This document shows, piece by piece, positions 8,840 through 19,054 of a DNA stretch of 64,000 bases. The notes beneath the pieces were generated by a model. That model searched no databases. It was not told the origin of the DNA and worked only from the letters and a program-made list of their open reading frames with translations. Each line of letters starts with the position of its first letter. Position 1 is the stretch's first letter. The stretch comes from Palsa-461 sp963768185. Its GTDB lineage: Bacteria > Actinomycetota > Acidimicrobiia > Acidimicrobiales > RAAP-2. The stretch is from the NCBI GenBank assembly GCA_963768185.1, contig CAVYGS010000001.1, positions 704,340 through 768,339 on the forward strand. Reading direction: 5' to 3'. A program made the translations under genes and the position numbers.

Positions 8840-10503
8840 ATGCTCAGGTTGCACCGGCTACGTCGTTCTCACTTCGGCACGAGCCGCATCTTGGTTGCGC
8901 TCGTCGTCGCGACGGCCACCCTCGCCCTGGCCGGCGTCGAGGCGGCATCGGCCACCGCACCAGCGCTGTCCAAGTCGGGACCGGCGGACGAGGGACCCTA
9001 TCCCTGGGCCTACCCGGCGTCGGGCCACATCAAGGTCGGCTCGGGCACGACCGTCAGCAATACCAAGTGCACGCCGGGCACCCCGCAGTTCGCGTCGCCC
9101 TACGCCGATCCGTGCATCCCGAAGTTCACCGGGAACAACGGCGGGGCGACGTATCGGGGGGTCACCTCCAACGAGATCGTGCTCGCCCAGCGCCAGTTCC
9201 CCAGCACGGGCAACTCTCAGCAGGTGGCGGCCCAGGCCGAGGCGGCCGGGGTGGCGCTCCCCGCCGTCGCCGATCAGGTCGAGCAGGTCTTCTTGAACTA
9301 CTTCAACAAGGTCTTCGAGCTCTACGGCCGCAAGGTGGTCATCGAGCCGATGACCGCCACCGGAAACTCCACCCTGGAGGCACTGAACGAGGGCCAGGCC
9401 CAAGCATGCGCCGATGCCGCGACCATCACCGACCAGATGCACGCGTTCGGCGAGGTCGGGTTCGCTGCCAACTTCAACGGAGCCGGCGGCAGCGGGCCGT
9501 TCTCCACCTGCGCCGCCCAGGACCACCTGGTCGAGTTCGGCGGGGACGTGTACTTCAACGAGGGCGCCTTCCAGGCCGAGAACCCGTACGTCTGGTCGAC
9601 CACCCAGAACTGCACCCTCATCAGCGCGAACGAAGCCGAGGTGGTGGGCACGATGCTCGCCGGGAAGCCGGCCAAGTATGCCGGCGAGCCTGACCTCATC
9701 TCCAAGACCCGCAAGTTCGGGACCTACGTGCCGAACGTCCCGGCCTATCTCACCTGCTACCGCAATTCCTCCAGGACGTCGAGTCCAAGTACCACGTGCC
9801 GGCCAGCGACTTCACCGACTTCGCCTACAACCTGGACATCGCGACGTTCACCCAGCAGACCCAGGAGGCCATCGTCCAGTTCAAGTCCCAAGGTGTGACG
9901 ACCGTCCTGCAGTCCTGCGACCCGTTCTCGGCGGGCCTCTTGACCCAAGCCGCCGCCACGCAGAACTACCACCCCGAGTGGTTCGAAACCGGGACGTCAC
10001 TGGACGACCAAGATCCCTCCCCGCAGACCTATGACAATGCGGCGGAGATCACCGGCCACCTGTTCGGCCTGAGTGAGCTGTCGCCCTCGACCGTGCTGAC
10101 CGGCCCGACGTCGCTCGCCGGCAAGCTCTACCAGAAGCTGACCGGCCATGTGATCCCCAAGGAGACCGACGGCGACTATTCGGCGCTGATCGAGATCTTC
10201 GACATGCTGCAGGCGGCCGGCCCGGACCTGACGCCCCAGAACATGGCACGCGGCGTGCACGCGCTGCCCGACCTCGGTGCACCCACCTATACCTACGGCA
10301 ACTGGAGCTGGAACACCGGGGTCAACGGGAAGGAGGGCGTCGGCGAGCACACCGCCGACATCGACGCCCGCTTCTTGTGGTGGAACGGGAACGGGATCTC
10401 CCCGCTCAACGGGAAGAAGGGGACCTACGTGGCGGCCTTCGGTGGCAAGCGGTTCTCGCTCGGCACCTGGCCGAAGTCCCTGCCAGCGATGTTCACGACC
10501 TGA
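8840..10503 (+). CDS. LIV-type ABC substrate-binding protein (paralog 2), frameshifted
   Basis: A tandem copy of the preceding gene, with its own GGGGGAGG site and signal peptide (MLRLHRLRRSHFG). It aligns with paralog 1 end to end. The frame is lost after VPAYLTCYR near 9761-9764 and resumes one frame over as QFLQDVESKYHVPASDF. One missing base there would restore a protein of about 555 residues. Everything on either side, including the second-lobe motif SCDPFSAGLLTQAA and the C-terminal WPKSLPAMFTT, is well conserved. The lesion is therefore recent or a sequencing error. The two copies have probably diverged in ligand preference. Confidence 0.8.
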
Positions 10504-10540
10504 GAACCAACCCGGCGCGAGGAGACGCTCACCCGCCCGA

Positions 10541-11800
10541 TCAGCTGCCCGCTGCCAACGTCGCCTTCTTGGGCTTGGGCGGGGCCTTGAGCAGCCCGTT
10601 GGACAGCGAGTCGAGCGGCACGGCGACCTGGCTGCTCGCCGAGACCCCGGTGTGGGCCCCCGAGGTGTAGGTGTACGAGGCGAGGACGCCCTGGTAGTTG
10701 GCGTTCTCAGGAACGTGGTCACTGGGTGGCGAGGATGCCATGGCCCCGACCGCCGCGGCGCCGATCATCGTCATCGCGTCGTAGGTCTCCGCGTACGGGA
10801 TGATCGACCCGCGGATCGTGCGCCCAGCTGCTGGCCAGAGCCGCGGAACCTAAAGGTGGCCGACGGCGCCCGGCCCGCTCTCCTGGATGGCCCCGTCGGC
10901 ACCTCGACCGAGACGCCTTCCGGTCCCCGGTGATCCGGGCGACGACGTGGCGGTCGTCGCGGTCGGGCCGGCAATCACCGGGACCTGCCATCCGGCCGAC
11001 GCCCGCGCCGCCAGCACCGCCCCGACCGCCCCGGCGTCGTCGAGGATCACGAGCTCCTTGGGGTGCGAGGCCTTGACCGTCGAGATCGCCGAGGCGGCCC
11101 CCGCGCCGCCGACGGCGGGACGGTGGCCCGGGGCGGTGACGTGTAAGCCGTCGTCCGCCGACACCTGGGCGAAGTGCGCCGCGCCCTGGCGGCTGGCCAC
11201 GTCGCCGGTCACGATGACCGCGACGCTCGTGACCTCGTCAGCCTTGAGCGCCTGCCGATGGCGAAGGCCTGGGACTCCATCGAGGCGCCATCGGGTAGGT
11301 GTTGGGGAAGTGCTTGGGCTGTAGATGCTGTCCAGATTCGACAGGCTGATGGCCGACCACGCCGAGGCTGCCGAGATAGCTGGCGGTCGCCGAGCCGAGG
11401 AACTGGCCCGACGACGAGCCTGGGCCTTCTCGACATTGACCAGGTCGAGCATGGCCTGGGTGTCGATCGCCGGGTTGCCCCGGTTGTTCTTGTAGGCGAG
11501 CTCGAAGCAGGTGTTGCGGGGCGGGACGCCGTTGCCCTGGTTGACCTTGGCGATCCCGAGCTCCAGGCCCATGCAGGTACTGGCGGCCGACGGCCGCAGC
11601 CGGCCCCGAGAGGTCGAGCGAGGCTCCCGATCACGTCCACCCGCGAGCGTGTCGCAGCCCGGCGGCGGCGGCACGACGTGGTGGAGACCGTCACGCTGTC
11701 CGACGAGTTGCACGCGCGTCAGCGCACTCCCCGCGAACGCCACGGCGATGAGCGCCGCCGCCGGCCCCCGCTTCGCCCCCGACCAGAAGCGCTTCACCAC
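10541..11800 (-). pseudogene. Lipoprotein LIV-type substrate-binding protein, multiply frameshifted
   Basis: Third gene of the minus-strand transport operon, starting at a GTG (11800 or 11797) behind GGGGGA, eight bases after the previous stop. The N-terminus (VKRFWSGAKRGPAAALIAVA) becomes a lipoprotein signal with the lipobox SALTAC once one base is corrected. Later pieces fit a LIVBP fold: GLELGIAKVNQGNGVPPRNT, NRGNPAIDTQAMLDLVNVEK and KELVILDDAGAVGAVLAARA. The tail GSIIPYAETYDAMTMIG runs to 10541. At least five changes of frame are needed to read through. The intact length would be about 415-420 residues, shorter than the other three binding proteins here. Either the sequence is poor or this copy is dead. 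Confidence 0.7.
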
Positions 11801-11808
11801 TCCCCCGT

Positions 11809-14800
11809 TCAGACGGCCGACGCGCCGAGGTAGGACTCGACGACCCGTGGGTGACGCAGGACCTCGTCGGGCAGGCCGGACCGCCACCACCGCGCCGGTG
11901 TCCAGGGCGATGATCCGGTCGGCCAGCTCTTTGGTCAGCCCCATGTCGTGCTCGATCAGCATGAGGCTGCAGCGCAGCCCGGTCCTTGATGTCCCGCAGC
12001 ACGGGCGCCAGCGCCTCGGTCTCGGCCTGCGCGAGGCCGGCCGAGGGCTCGTCGAGGAGGACCACCGAGGGCCGCTGGGCCACGATGACGGCCAGCTCGA
12101 GCAGCCGGCGGAGCCCGGTCGACAGATCCGAGCCCAGCTGGTCCTTGAAGTCCCCGAGGCCGAGCATGTCGATGACCTCGTCGGCGGCGACGGCCACCTG
12201 CTTCTCGGCGCGCCGGACGGTGGGCGAGCACAGCATGGTCGATGATCACCCCGGGCGACTTCACCCGGCGGGACACCGCCAGCGACACCGTCTCCTCGAC
12301 GGTCAGGCCCGGCCACAGCCGGGCCGCCTGGAAGGAGCGCCCGAGGCCGAAGGCCGAGCGTTTGTAGGCCGGCCAGTCGCTGATGTCGGTGTCGTACATC
12401 TCGACCCGCCCGGCGGTCGGGCGCAGCTGGCCCGAGATGATCTCGAAGACCGTGGTCTTGCCGGCCCCGTTGGGTCCGATCAGTCCCGAGAATCTCGCCG
12501 TTGTTGAGCTCGAGGCTCACGCCGTCGACCGCCACGATGCCGCCGAAGCGCTTCACGATGCCCGACGCCGCGAGCACGACCCCGGCCTCCTCGCTGCGCT
12601 GCGGGGCACCGGGCTCGAAGACCCGGAGGTTGCCGAGGCCGGTCGTCCCGAGCGCCCCGCCGTTGCTCGAGGCCTTGGCCCGCTCGCGCCCGGCCATCCC
12701 GCTGCCATCGCCGGCCTGCTGGCGCGCCCCTTCGAGCAGCACCGAGCGCACGACCTCCTCGTGCTCGATGAGGTCGGCGGTCGTCCCCTGGAAGACGACC
12801 TGGCCCTTCTCCATGAAGGTGGCCCGGGAGGTCATCCGCAGCGCGAGGTTGACGGACTGCTCGACCAAGATGACGGCGGTCCCCCGCTCGTTGATCGCGG
12901 TCACGATCTCGAGGAGCGATTCGATGACCGTCGGCGCGAGGCCGAGCGACAGCTCGTCGATGATCATGAGTCGGGGCTGCGCGACGAAGGCCATGGCCAG
13001 GCTGAGCATCTGCTGCTCACCGCCCGACAGGCTGCCCGCCTGCGTGGTGAGCCTGCGCTCCAGGGCCGGGAAGTAGCCGAGCACGGCCTTGGTGGCCTGC
13101 TTCACATACGCGGTGTCCTTGTCGTACAACCAGCCCGCCATGCGCAGGTTCTCGGCCGTCGTGAGCCCCGGGAAGATCCCCCGGTCGCCCGGCACCATCG
13201 CGATGCCCTGGCGCACGATCCGGTTGGTGTCGAGCGTGGTGATGGGCTGGCCGTCGAAGAGCACCTCGCCGGCCGTCGGCGTGATCAGCCCGCACAGGGC
13301 CTTGACCAGCGTCGACTTGCCCGCCCCGTTGGTCCCGAGCACGGCCACCATCTCGCCGTCGTCGATGTCGAAGTCGACGCCGAAGAGCACCTTCACCGAG
13401 TCGTAGCCGGCCTCGATACCCCGCGCCATGAGCAGCTTGCCGTGCCCTTCGAGCCGGTCCCGGCGGACCTGGAGGTCGGCCTCGACCGAGGACTCGAGGC
13501 GCTGGATGTCGTCGGCCAGCACCGCGAGGTGCGGCGCAGGACCGTGGTGCCCAACAAGATGAGCGGGGTGAAGAGCCAGAAGGTGGCCCGGAAGCCGAAG
13601 TCGTTCCCGATCGTCGCCGCGAAGGTGGACCCCACGGTGCCGACCGGCCCCACGATGAGCACGCCGATCGTGAACCACAGCGAGCTGAGCGCGAAACCGA
13701 GGGTCACGAGCCGCTGCGGGACCGCGATCGAGAGCGTGGCGTAGATGCCGGCCACGATGAAGGCGGCGGCCCCGGTGAAAACGATGTCGGCGACGAACAC
13801 CGGCACCGCCGCCGGGCTCGTCGCGATCACGATCGTGGCCAAGCAGGCGATCAACGTGGCGCGCACCACCATGCGCATCCCCCGGTTGGGGTCGGTGCGC
13901 AAGAGCTTGGGCAAGAGCAACGCCGCGACCAGCACGCCCGCGGCGCCGCCGACCAGTGCGAAGTCGAGCTCCAATCGCCTGGTGTTGGCGTTCTGATGGA
14001 ACACGTTCAGGTAAAGGAGGCCGGCGTAGTAGCTGATCCCGAAGAAGCAGACCGACAGCAACGGGAGCGCCCGATACAGGGTCCGGATCGAGGGCACCGA
14101 GAACAGCACCCGGGCGGCCTCGGGGATGGTCGCCGGGGCCTCGGCGCGCTTGTTCTGGTCCTGGTCGAGCGGACCCTGGTGCTTGACCGGAAGCAGCCGG
14201 CTTCCGATGAAGGCGAGCACGAGCGCGAGGCCGGCCAGGGCGAAGATCGGCGCCTGCCAGCCGAACCCGAGCCCGAAGAGGTAGGCGACCGGTGCGGCCA
14301 GCGCGATGGCGCTCACCCCCACGAAGCGGTGGGCGAGGATCGCCCGGGTCCGGATCTCGGGCGGGTAGTACTGCGAGAGGGCCCCGTGCTGGGTGGAGGT
14401 CAGGGCGCCGCCGACCGAGATCGCGAGGAACACCCCGAAGTAGAGGAGCACCGTGCTCGGCTGGACGCCCGCCATCGCGAGCAGGAAGGAGAAGGCCGCC
14501 AGCACCACCATCCCGCCGACCGTGGTCCGCCACAGGTTGCCCCGCCGGTTGGCCGCCACCGCGACGGGAAGGTCCGGCCCCAGGCCCAGCTGGACCTGTT
14601 GGGCGACGGCGCCCGTCAACGCGACGAGCTCGGAGTGGTAGGAGTTCTGGATGCCGATGAACTGGAGCACGACGAGCATGCCCGACATCAAGAGGCAGAA
14701 GTTGAACGACATGAGGACGAGCAGGGGGGTGACCGGGTAGGGCGCGGTCAGCCGGCGCAGGTCGAAGACGTTCAGCCGGTCCCGCTCCAGGTTGGAGTCG

Positions 14801-14829
14801 GCGACTGCGACGGGTGCGGTCAGCGTCAT
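11809..14829 (-). pseudogene. MFS-ABC-ABC fusion transporter protein, frameshifted at about five points
   Basis: Start ATG 14829 overlaps the permease stop (ATGA). Residues 1-430 are an MFS-like polytopic domain of about 12 helices (MTLTAPVAVADSN, later FWLFTPLILLGTT). Near 13535 the frame shifts into a LivF/LivG-type ATPase with Walker A GTNGAGKST (about residue 500), signature LSGGEQQ and Walker B RLMIIDELSLGL. A linker leads to a second ATPase (VVLAASGIVKRFGG, then IGPNGAGKTT once one base is removed near 12490, later VVLLDEPSAGLAQAE and LIEHDMGL). Further indels sit near 12235, 11977 and 11885. The last frame ends SYLGASAV. Corrected, the protein is about 1,000 residues. Both nucleotide-binding sites are intact, so it looks functional apart from the indels. 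Confidence 0.75.
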
Positions 14830-17154
14830 GGCGAGGGGGGGTGCCGGGCCTCGCCCGTCGACTCGGTCGCTTCCGAACTCACGGTCGGAGACGTGCCGCC
14901 GGCACCGGGGCCCGACGCCGACGGGCCCACCGTGGAGGCAAGCACACCGTCGTCGCCAACGGCCACCGCGGCCTCCAGATGCTCGGCCACCTCGGTAGCG
15001 GTCGAGACCAAGAGGTCCTCGCCGATCTGGCCCTCGGTGGCGTCGGCCAGCAGAAGACCCGTCGGGGACATGTGCCTTCGTCGGGCCACGAGGCCCAGCA
15101 GCACGTCGCGGACCCTGTACATGATCCCGCTCAGCCCCTCGGGTAGGAAGATCAAAAGAAGCAGGATGCCCCCGCCGTTGACGAGATCCGCCCAGCCGGC
15201 CGGCAGGAAGTAGGTCGCCGCCCACACGGCGAACGCACCCACGATGACGCCGGGAAGCGACCCCAACCCGCCGATCACGACCATCGTGAACAGCGCGATG
15301 TCGATATCGGTGGTGAACGAGCCGTTGTTGACGCCCTGCTGCTGGACGACGAAGAGCGCTCCGGCGAACCCGGCGATCGCGCCGGAGATCAAAAAGGCCG
15401 TGAGCTTCTGGCGCGTCGTGTTGAGCGCGGTCGCCCGCGCCGCCGCCTCGTTGTCACGGGTCGCGATGAGGCTGCGCCCGATGCGGCTTCGTCGGAGTGA
15501 GCGCACCGCCATCAGGCACAAGAAGAACCCGATCAGACAGAAGTAGTAGATGTCGGTGTCCGAGCTGAGCAACGACGTCGAGCCGAAGATCGATGGTCGG
15601 TTGGTCGAGGTGGTGACCAGCCAGGTCAGATACGACGGCGACAGCAGGTAGACGTAGGCGCAGTAGCCGAACGCCAGCGTGGTGACCGCGAGGATACGGC
15701 CCCGAGATCCGCAACGCGGGTATCCCGATGAGCAGGGCGACCCCGGCACCCACGATGACGGCCACGGCCAAGGAGGCGAAGAAGTCCCAGCCGTGCCGCG
15801 CGTAGAGGTCGGCCGACACCGCGCCGGCGAGCCCCGCGATGCCGGCCTGGCCGAGCGAGATCTGCCCCGTCCACCCGGTGAGGACGAGCAGGGACAGTCC
15901 GATGATGGCGTAGATGAGGATGTATCCCGCCAGATAGGTCTGGGAGTCCGACAGCACGAGCGGCAGGAGGATCGCCACGGCGATCAGGGCGACCTTGCAG
16001 CCCCGCAGGCTCCAGCGGACCTCGGGCAGGGCCATGAGGGCGCGCGGGATCGGCCGCACGGCCGCCACCGACCGCCACGTCGACTGGTCGGATTCGGAGA
16101 TCCGGGAGTAGCTGCGCCGCTGCAACAGGAGTGCAGCCACGATGACCAGGACCAACGTGGCGTCCACGAAGGTGGTGTTGGAGTACGTCCACGTCGCACC
16201 CGCGTCGAAGATGCCGATACCGATCGCCGCGATGGCGGTGCGCGGCATCGACTCCATGCGGCCGATGACCGCCGCTGCGAGGATCCGGATCAAGACGTCG
16301 TCGCTGCTGGTGGTCACCGTCTGGAAGCCGCCGAAGCCGAGAACCGGGGTCTGGAGCAGGATCGCCACGGTCGAGAGGACCGCCGCGACCACCCAGATGA
16401 TGGTGTCGAGACGGGGCACCGAGACCCCGAGGAGCGTGGCCCGCTCGCCGTTCTCCGAGGCCGCCCGGATCGCCAGCCCGTACTTGGAGCGCCGCATGAA
16501 GACGGCCAGCGCGATCACGATGATCGCGGTCCCGGCCAACGCGACGATGTCGTTCCCCGAGAACACCACCGGGTTGATGGTGAACTGGGTGGTCAGCGGT
16601 GTGTTGAAGGTCTGATGCGCCGCCGCGTCCGTGCAGGCCTGGTTGGTCGCCGGATTGCAGAACAGGATCGGGAGCAGGGCGGCCACGCCGCCCAGGCCCT
16701 GGGCCAGCCCGATGGTGGCGACAGTCAGGATGAGCCGGGAGCTGCGGCGGAAGTGCCTCGGGAGCAGGCTGAGGATCGCCCCGAAGAGGATCGCGGCGGC
16801 GATGCCGGTGAGGCAGCTGAGGACGAAGTTCACCCCGTAGGTGACGTTGAGCTCGATGGCCAGGATCGCCGCGATGACCCCGATGGCGGGTTGGGCGAAG
16901 TTGATGATGCGGTTGCCCCGGTAGACCAGGACGATCCCGATGGCGAGCAGGGCGTAGATCGACCCGTAGATGATCCCGAGGACGACAATCCCGAGCGGGA
17001 GGCCCTTCGGGAGGACGTGGTCCAGGATCGCCCACGCCGCCACCGCGATGGCGGCCCAGGCAAGCGGGGTCCGGACGCCCCAGACGCCCTCCTTCACCCG
17101 GTCGAACAGCGGGCCGGGTGGCTCCTCGCCAGCGATTAGGGGCGTTGCCGCCAT
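14826..17154 (-). CDS. Fused LivH-LivM branched-chain-type ABC permease, frameshifted
   Basis: First gene of the minus-strand transport operon, with GGGAGGG eight bases before the ATG. Residues about 55-300 are a LivH-type permease, with the coupling-loop region ENGERATLLGVSVPRLD. After a basic linker, residues about 375-700 are a LivM-type permease (LTGWTGQISLGQAGIAGLAG, later RDNEAAARATALN). An extra base near 15692 breaks the LivM half between LRISGPY and LAVTTLAF; removing it gives about 775 residues. The C-terminal 75 residues are a hydrophilic Gly/Ser/Thr-rich tail. Fusing the two permeases in one chain fixes their 1:1 ratio. Its stop overlaps the next start by four bases. Confidence 0.85.
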
Positions 17155-17385
17155 GGCACCACCCTCCCCGAGCTCTCGCGGCGTGGTTCGACCACTGAGA
17201 TCCCGGCGAACCTAACGAGGGACCCCCTTGATGTCAACGCGCCCCCCGCCCTGGAATCTAGGCCCTGCAATCGTTTCTACGACGACGGCTGGGTATTGTA
17301 ACGCCGCGGCCTTCGGGCGGCGAGGCGGCCGGGGGGCCCGACGGGGGAGATCGTCGGGAACCGACCAAGACCCAGGAGGGGGAGC
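17155..17385. promoter_or_regulatory. Divergent promoter region between permease operon and binding protein 4
   Basis: This 231-base gap separates the divergent permease operon and the plus-strand binding-protein gene, so it must hold both promoters. It is locally richer in A and T (around 17260-17300) than the flanking genes. No clear operator was identified. Confidence 0.4.
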
Positions 17386-19050
17386 ATGCGCATCTTTGGC
17401 CATCGGTCCGGACGGCGGGGGCTCGTCGTGGTTGCGGCGACGCTCGCGGTGGTGTTCGGCCTGAGCGGCATCAGCGTCGCCGTGGGCAGCCCGTTGCTCT
17501 TGACGAAGAAGGGCCCCTCGAACGAGGGCCCGTATCCCTACCAGTACCCGGCCACCGGCAACATCAAGGCCGGCACCGGCACGACACTGAACGGGGCCAA
17601 GTGCACCGCGGGCACCCAACAGTTCAACAGCGCCTACGTCGCGCCCTGCGTCCCGAAGTTCACCGGCAACAACGGCGGGGCCACCTACAACGGGGTGACC
17701 TCGAGCACCATCACGCTCGCCCAGATCGAGTACCCCGCGTCCGCCAACGAGCAGGAGCTCGAGGCCGAGGCGGCCGCGGCCGGGGATGCCCCCCAGCCGG
17801 TCATCACCCAGGTCGAAAACGTCTTCTTGAACTACTTCAACAAGGAATTCGAGCTCTACGGGCGCCACGTCGTCATCCAGCCGGTCACCGCGACGGGCAG
17901 CTCGCTCGAGGAGGCCCTCGGCCAGGACCAGGCCCAGGCCTGCGCCGACGCCACCACCATCGCGAGCCAGGTACACGCCTTCGGCGAGACCGGCATCCCC
18001 TACGAACTCCAGGCTGGTGGGTCCTCCCCGTTCTCCCAGTGCGCGGCCCAGCAGAAGATCGTGGAGTTCCAGGGCAACCCCTACTACGGGGAGAACATCT
18101 TCCAGGGCGAGAACCCCTACGTCTGGGGCACCCTGCCCTCGTGCACCAACATCGCGAGCCAGATGGCCGAGGTGATCGGGACCGAGCTCGCAGGCAAGAA
18201 GGCCATCTACGCCGGCCCGGCCTTGAAGAACGACACCCGCAAGTTCGGCACGTTCATCCCGAACGTCCCCTCCTACATCGGTTGCAACGGGAGCACCTCG
18301 AGCACCGAGGTGAAGCTGCTTACCTCGAAGTACCACGTGCCGCTCTCGGCCATCAACACCTTCTTCCACTACGACCTGGACATCGCCACCTTCGCCCAGT
18401 CGACCCAGCAGGCCATCGTGCAGTTCAAGGCGGCCGGCGTCACGAGCATCATCCTCGCCTGTGACCCGTTCTCCCTCGGCCTCCTCACCAAGGCCGCGGC
18501 CGCCCAGAACTACTACCCCGAGTGGATCCTGGAGGGCACGGCTGCCACCGACACCGACAACGAGGGCCAGACCTACGACCAGGCCGAGGTCGACGGCCAC
18601 ATGTTCGGGGTGAGCGAGGCCAACGCCACGAGCGACATCTACGGCCCGACCTCGCCCGCCGGCATCTTGTACAAGAAGCTGACCGGCCACACGATCCCGC
18701 CCGAGACCGACGGCGACTACTCCCAGCTGGTCGAGATCTTCGACATGTTGCAGGCCGCCGGGCCCGACCTCACCCCCCAGAACCTGGCCCGGGGCGTCCA
18801 CGCGCTGCCGGTCCTCGGGGCGCCGTCGTACTCGTACGGCGCCTGGAGCTGGAACAACGGGCCGACCGGGACGGCCGGTGCCGGCGAGCACACCTCGATC
18901 CTCGACGCCCGCTTCGTCTGGTGGAACGGGAACATCACCTCGCCGGTCAACGGCATGAAGGGTGGCTTCGTGGCCTCCGACAACGGCAAGCGGTTCGGCC
19001 TCGGCCAGTGGCCCAAGACCATGCCGCCGGTCTTCACGACGAGTTCGTAG
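17386..19050 (+). CDS. LIV-type ABC substrate-binding protein (paralog 4)
   Basis: A 554-residue exported protein, intact, with an AGGAGGGGGAGC site before the ATG. The signal peptide is MRIFGHRSGRRGLVVVAATL and onward. The mature part follows the same plan as the genes at 7096 and 8840: a GPYPYQYPATGNIKAGTGTT start, a KFTGNNGGATYNGVTS insert, a second-lobe ILACDPFSLGLLTKAAAAQN, and a C-terminal RFVWWNGN motif. It diverges from the LivHM-MFS-ABC operon and is followed after four bases by an acyl-CoA ligase gene. The pair is therefore probably co-transcribed. That context hints that the imported solute is activated to a CoA thioester, for example a short-chain, branched or aromatic acid; this is inference. 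Confidence 0.88.
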   Translation: MRIFGHRSGRRGLVVVAATLAVVFGLSGISVAVGSPLLLTKKGPSNEGPYPYQYPATGNIKAGTGTTLNGAKCTAGTQQFNSAYVAPCVPKFTGNNGGATYNGVTSSTITLAQIEYPASANEQELEAEAAAAGDAPQPVITQVENVFLNYFNKEFELYGRHVVIQPVTATGSSLEEALGQDQAQACADATTIASQVHAFGETGIPYELQAGGSSPFSQCAAQQKIVEFQGNPYYGENIFQGENPYVWGTLPSCTNIASQMAEVIGTELAGKKAIYAGPALKNDTRKFGTFIPNVPSYIGCNGSTSSTEVKLLTSKYHVPLSAINTFFHYDLDIATFAQSTQQAIVQFKAAGVTSIILACDPFSLGLLTKAAAAQNYYPEWILEGTAATDTDNEGQTYDQAEVDGHMFGVSEANATSDIYGPTSPAGILYKKLTGHTIPPETDGDYSQLVEIFDMLQAAGPDLTPQNLARGVHALPVLGAPSYSYGAWSWNNGPTGTAGAGEHTSILDARFVWWNGNITSPVNGMKGGFVASDNGKRFGLGQWPKTMPPVFTTSS

Positions 19051-19054
19051 GCCC

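Noticed and set aside
10850..14533. A single 1,227-residue minus-strand open frame
   Set aside because: It joins unrelated frames: antisense-like sequence over the MFS part, in-frame ABC domain, then out-of-frame pieces of the second ABC and the binding protein. It is not one gene product.
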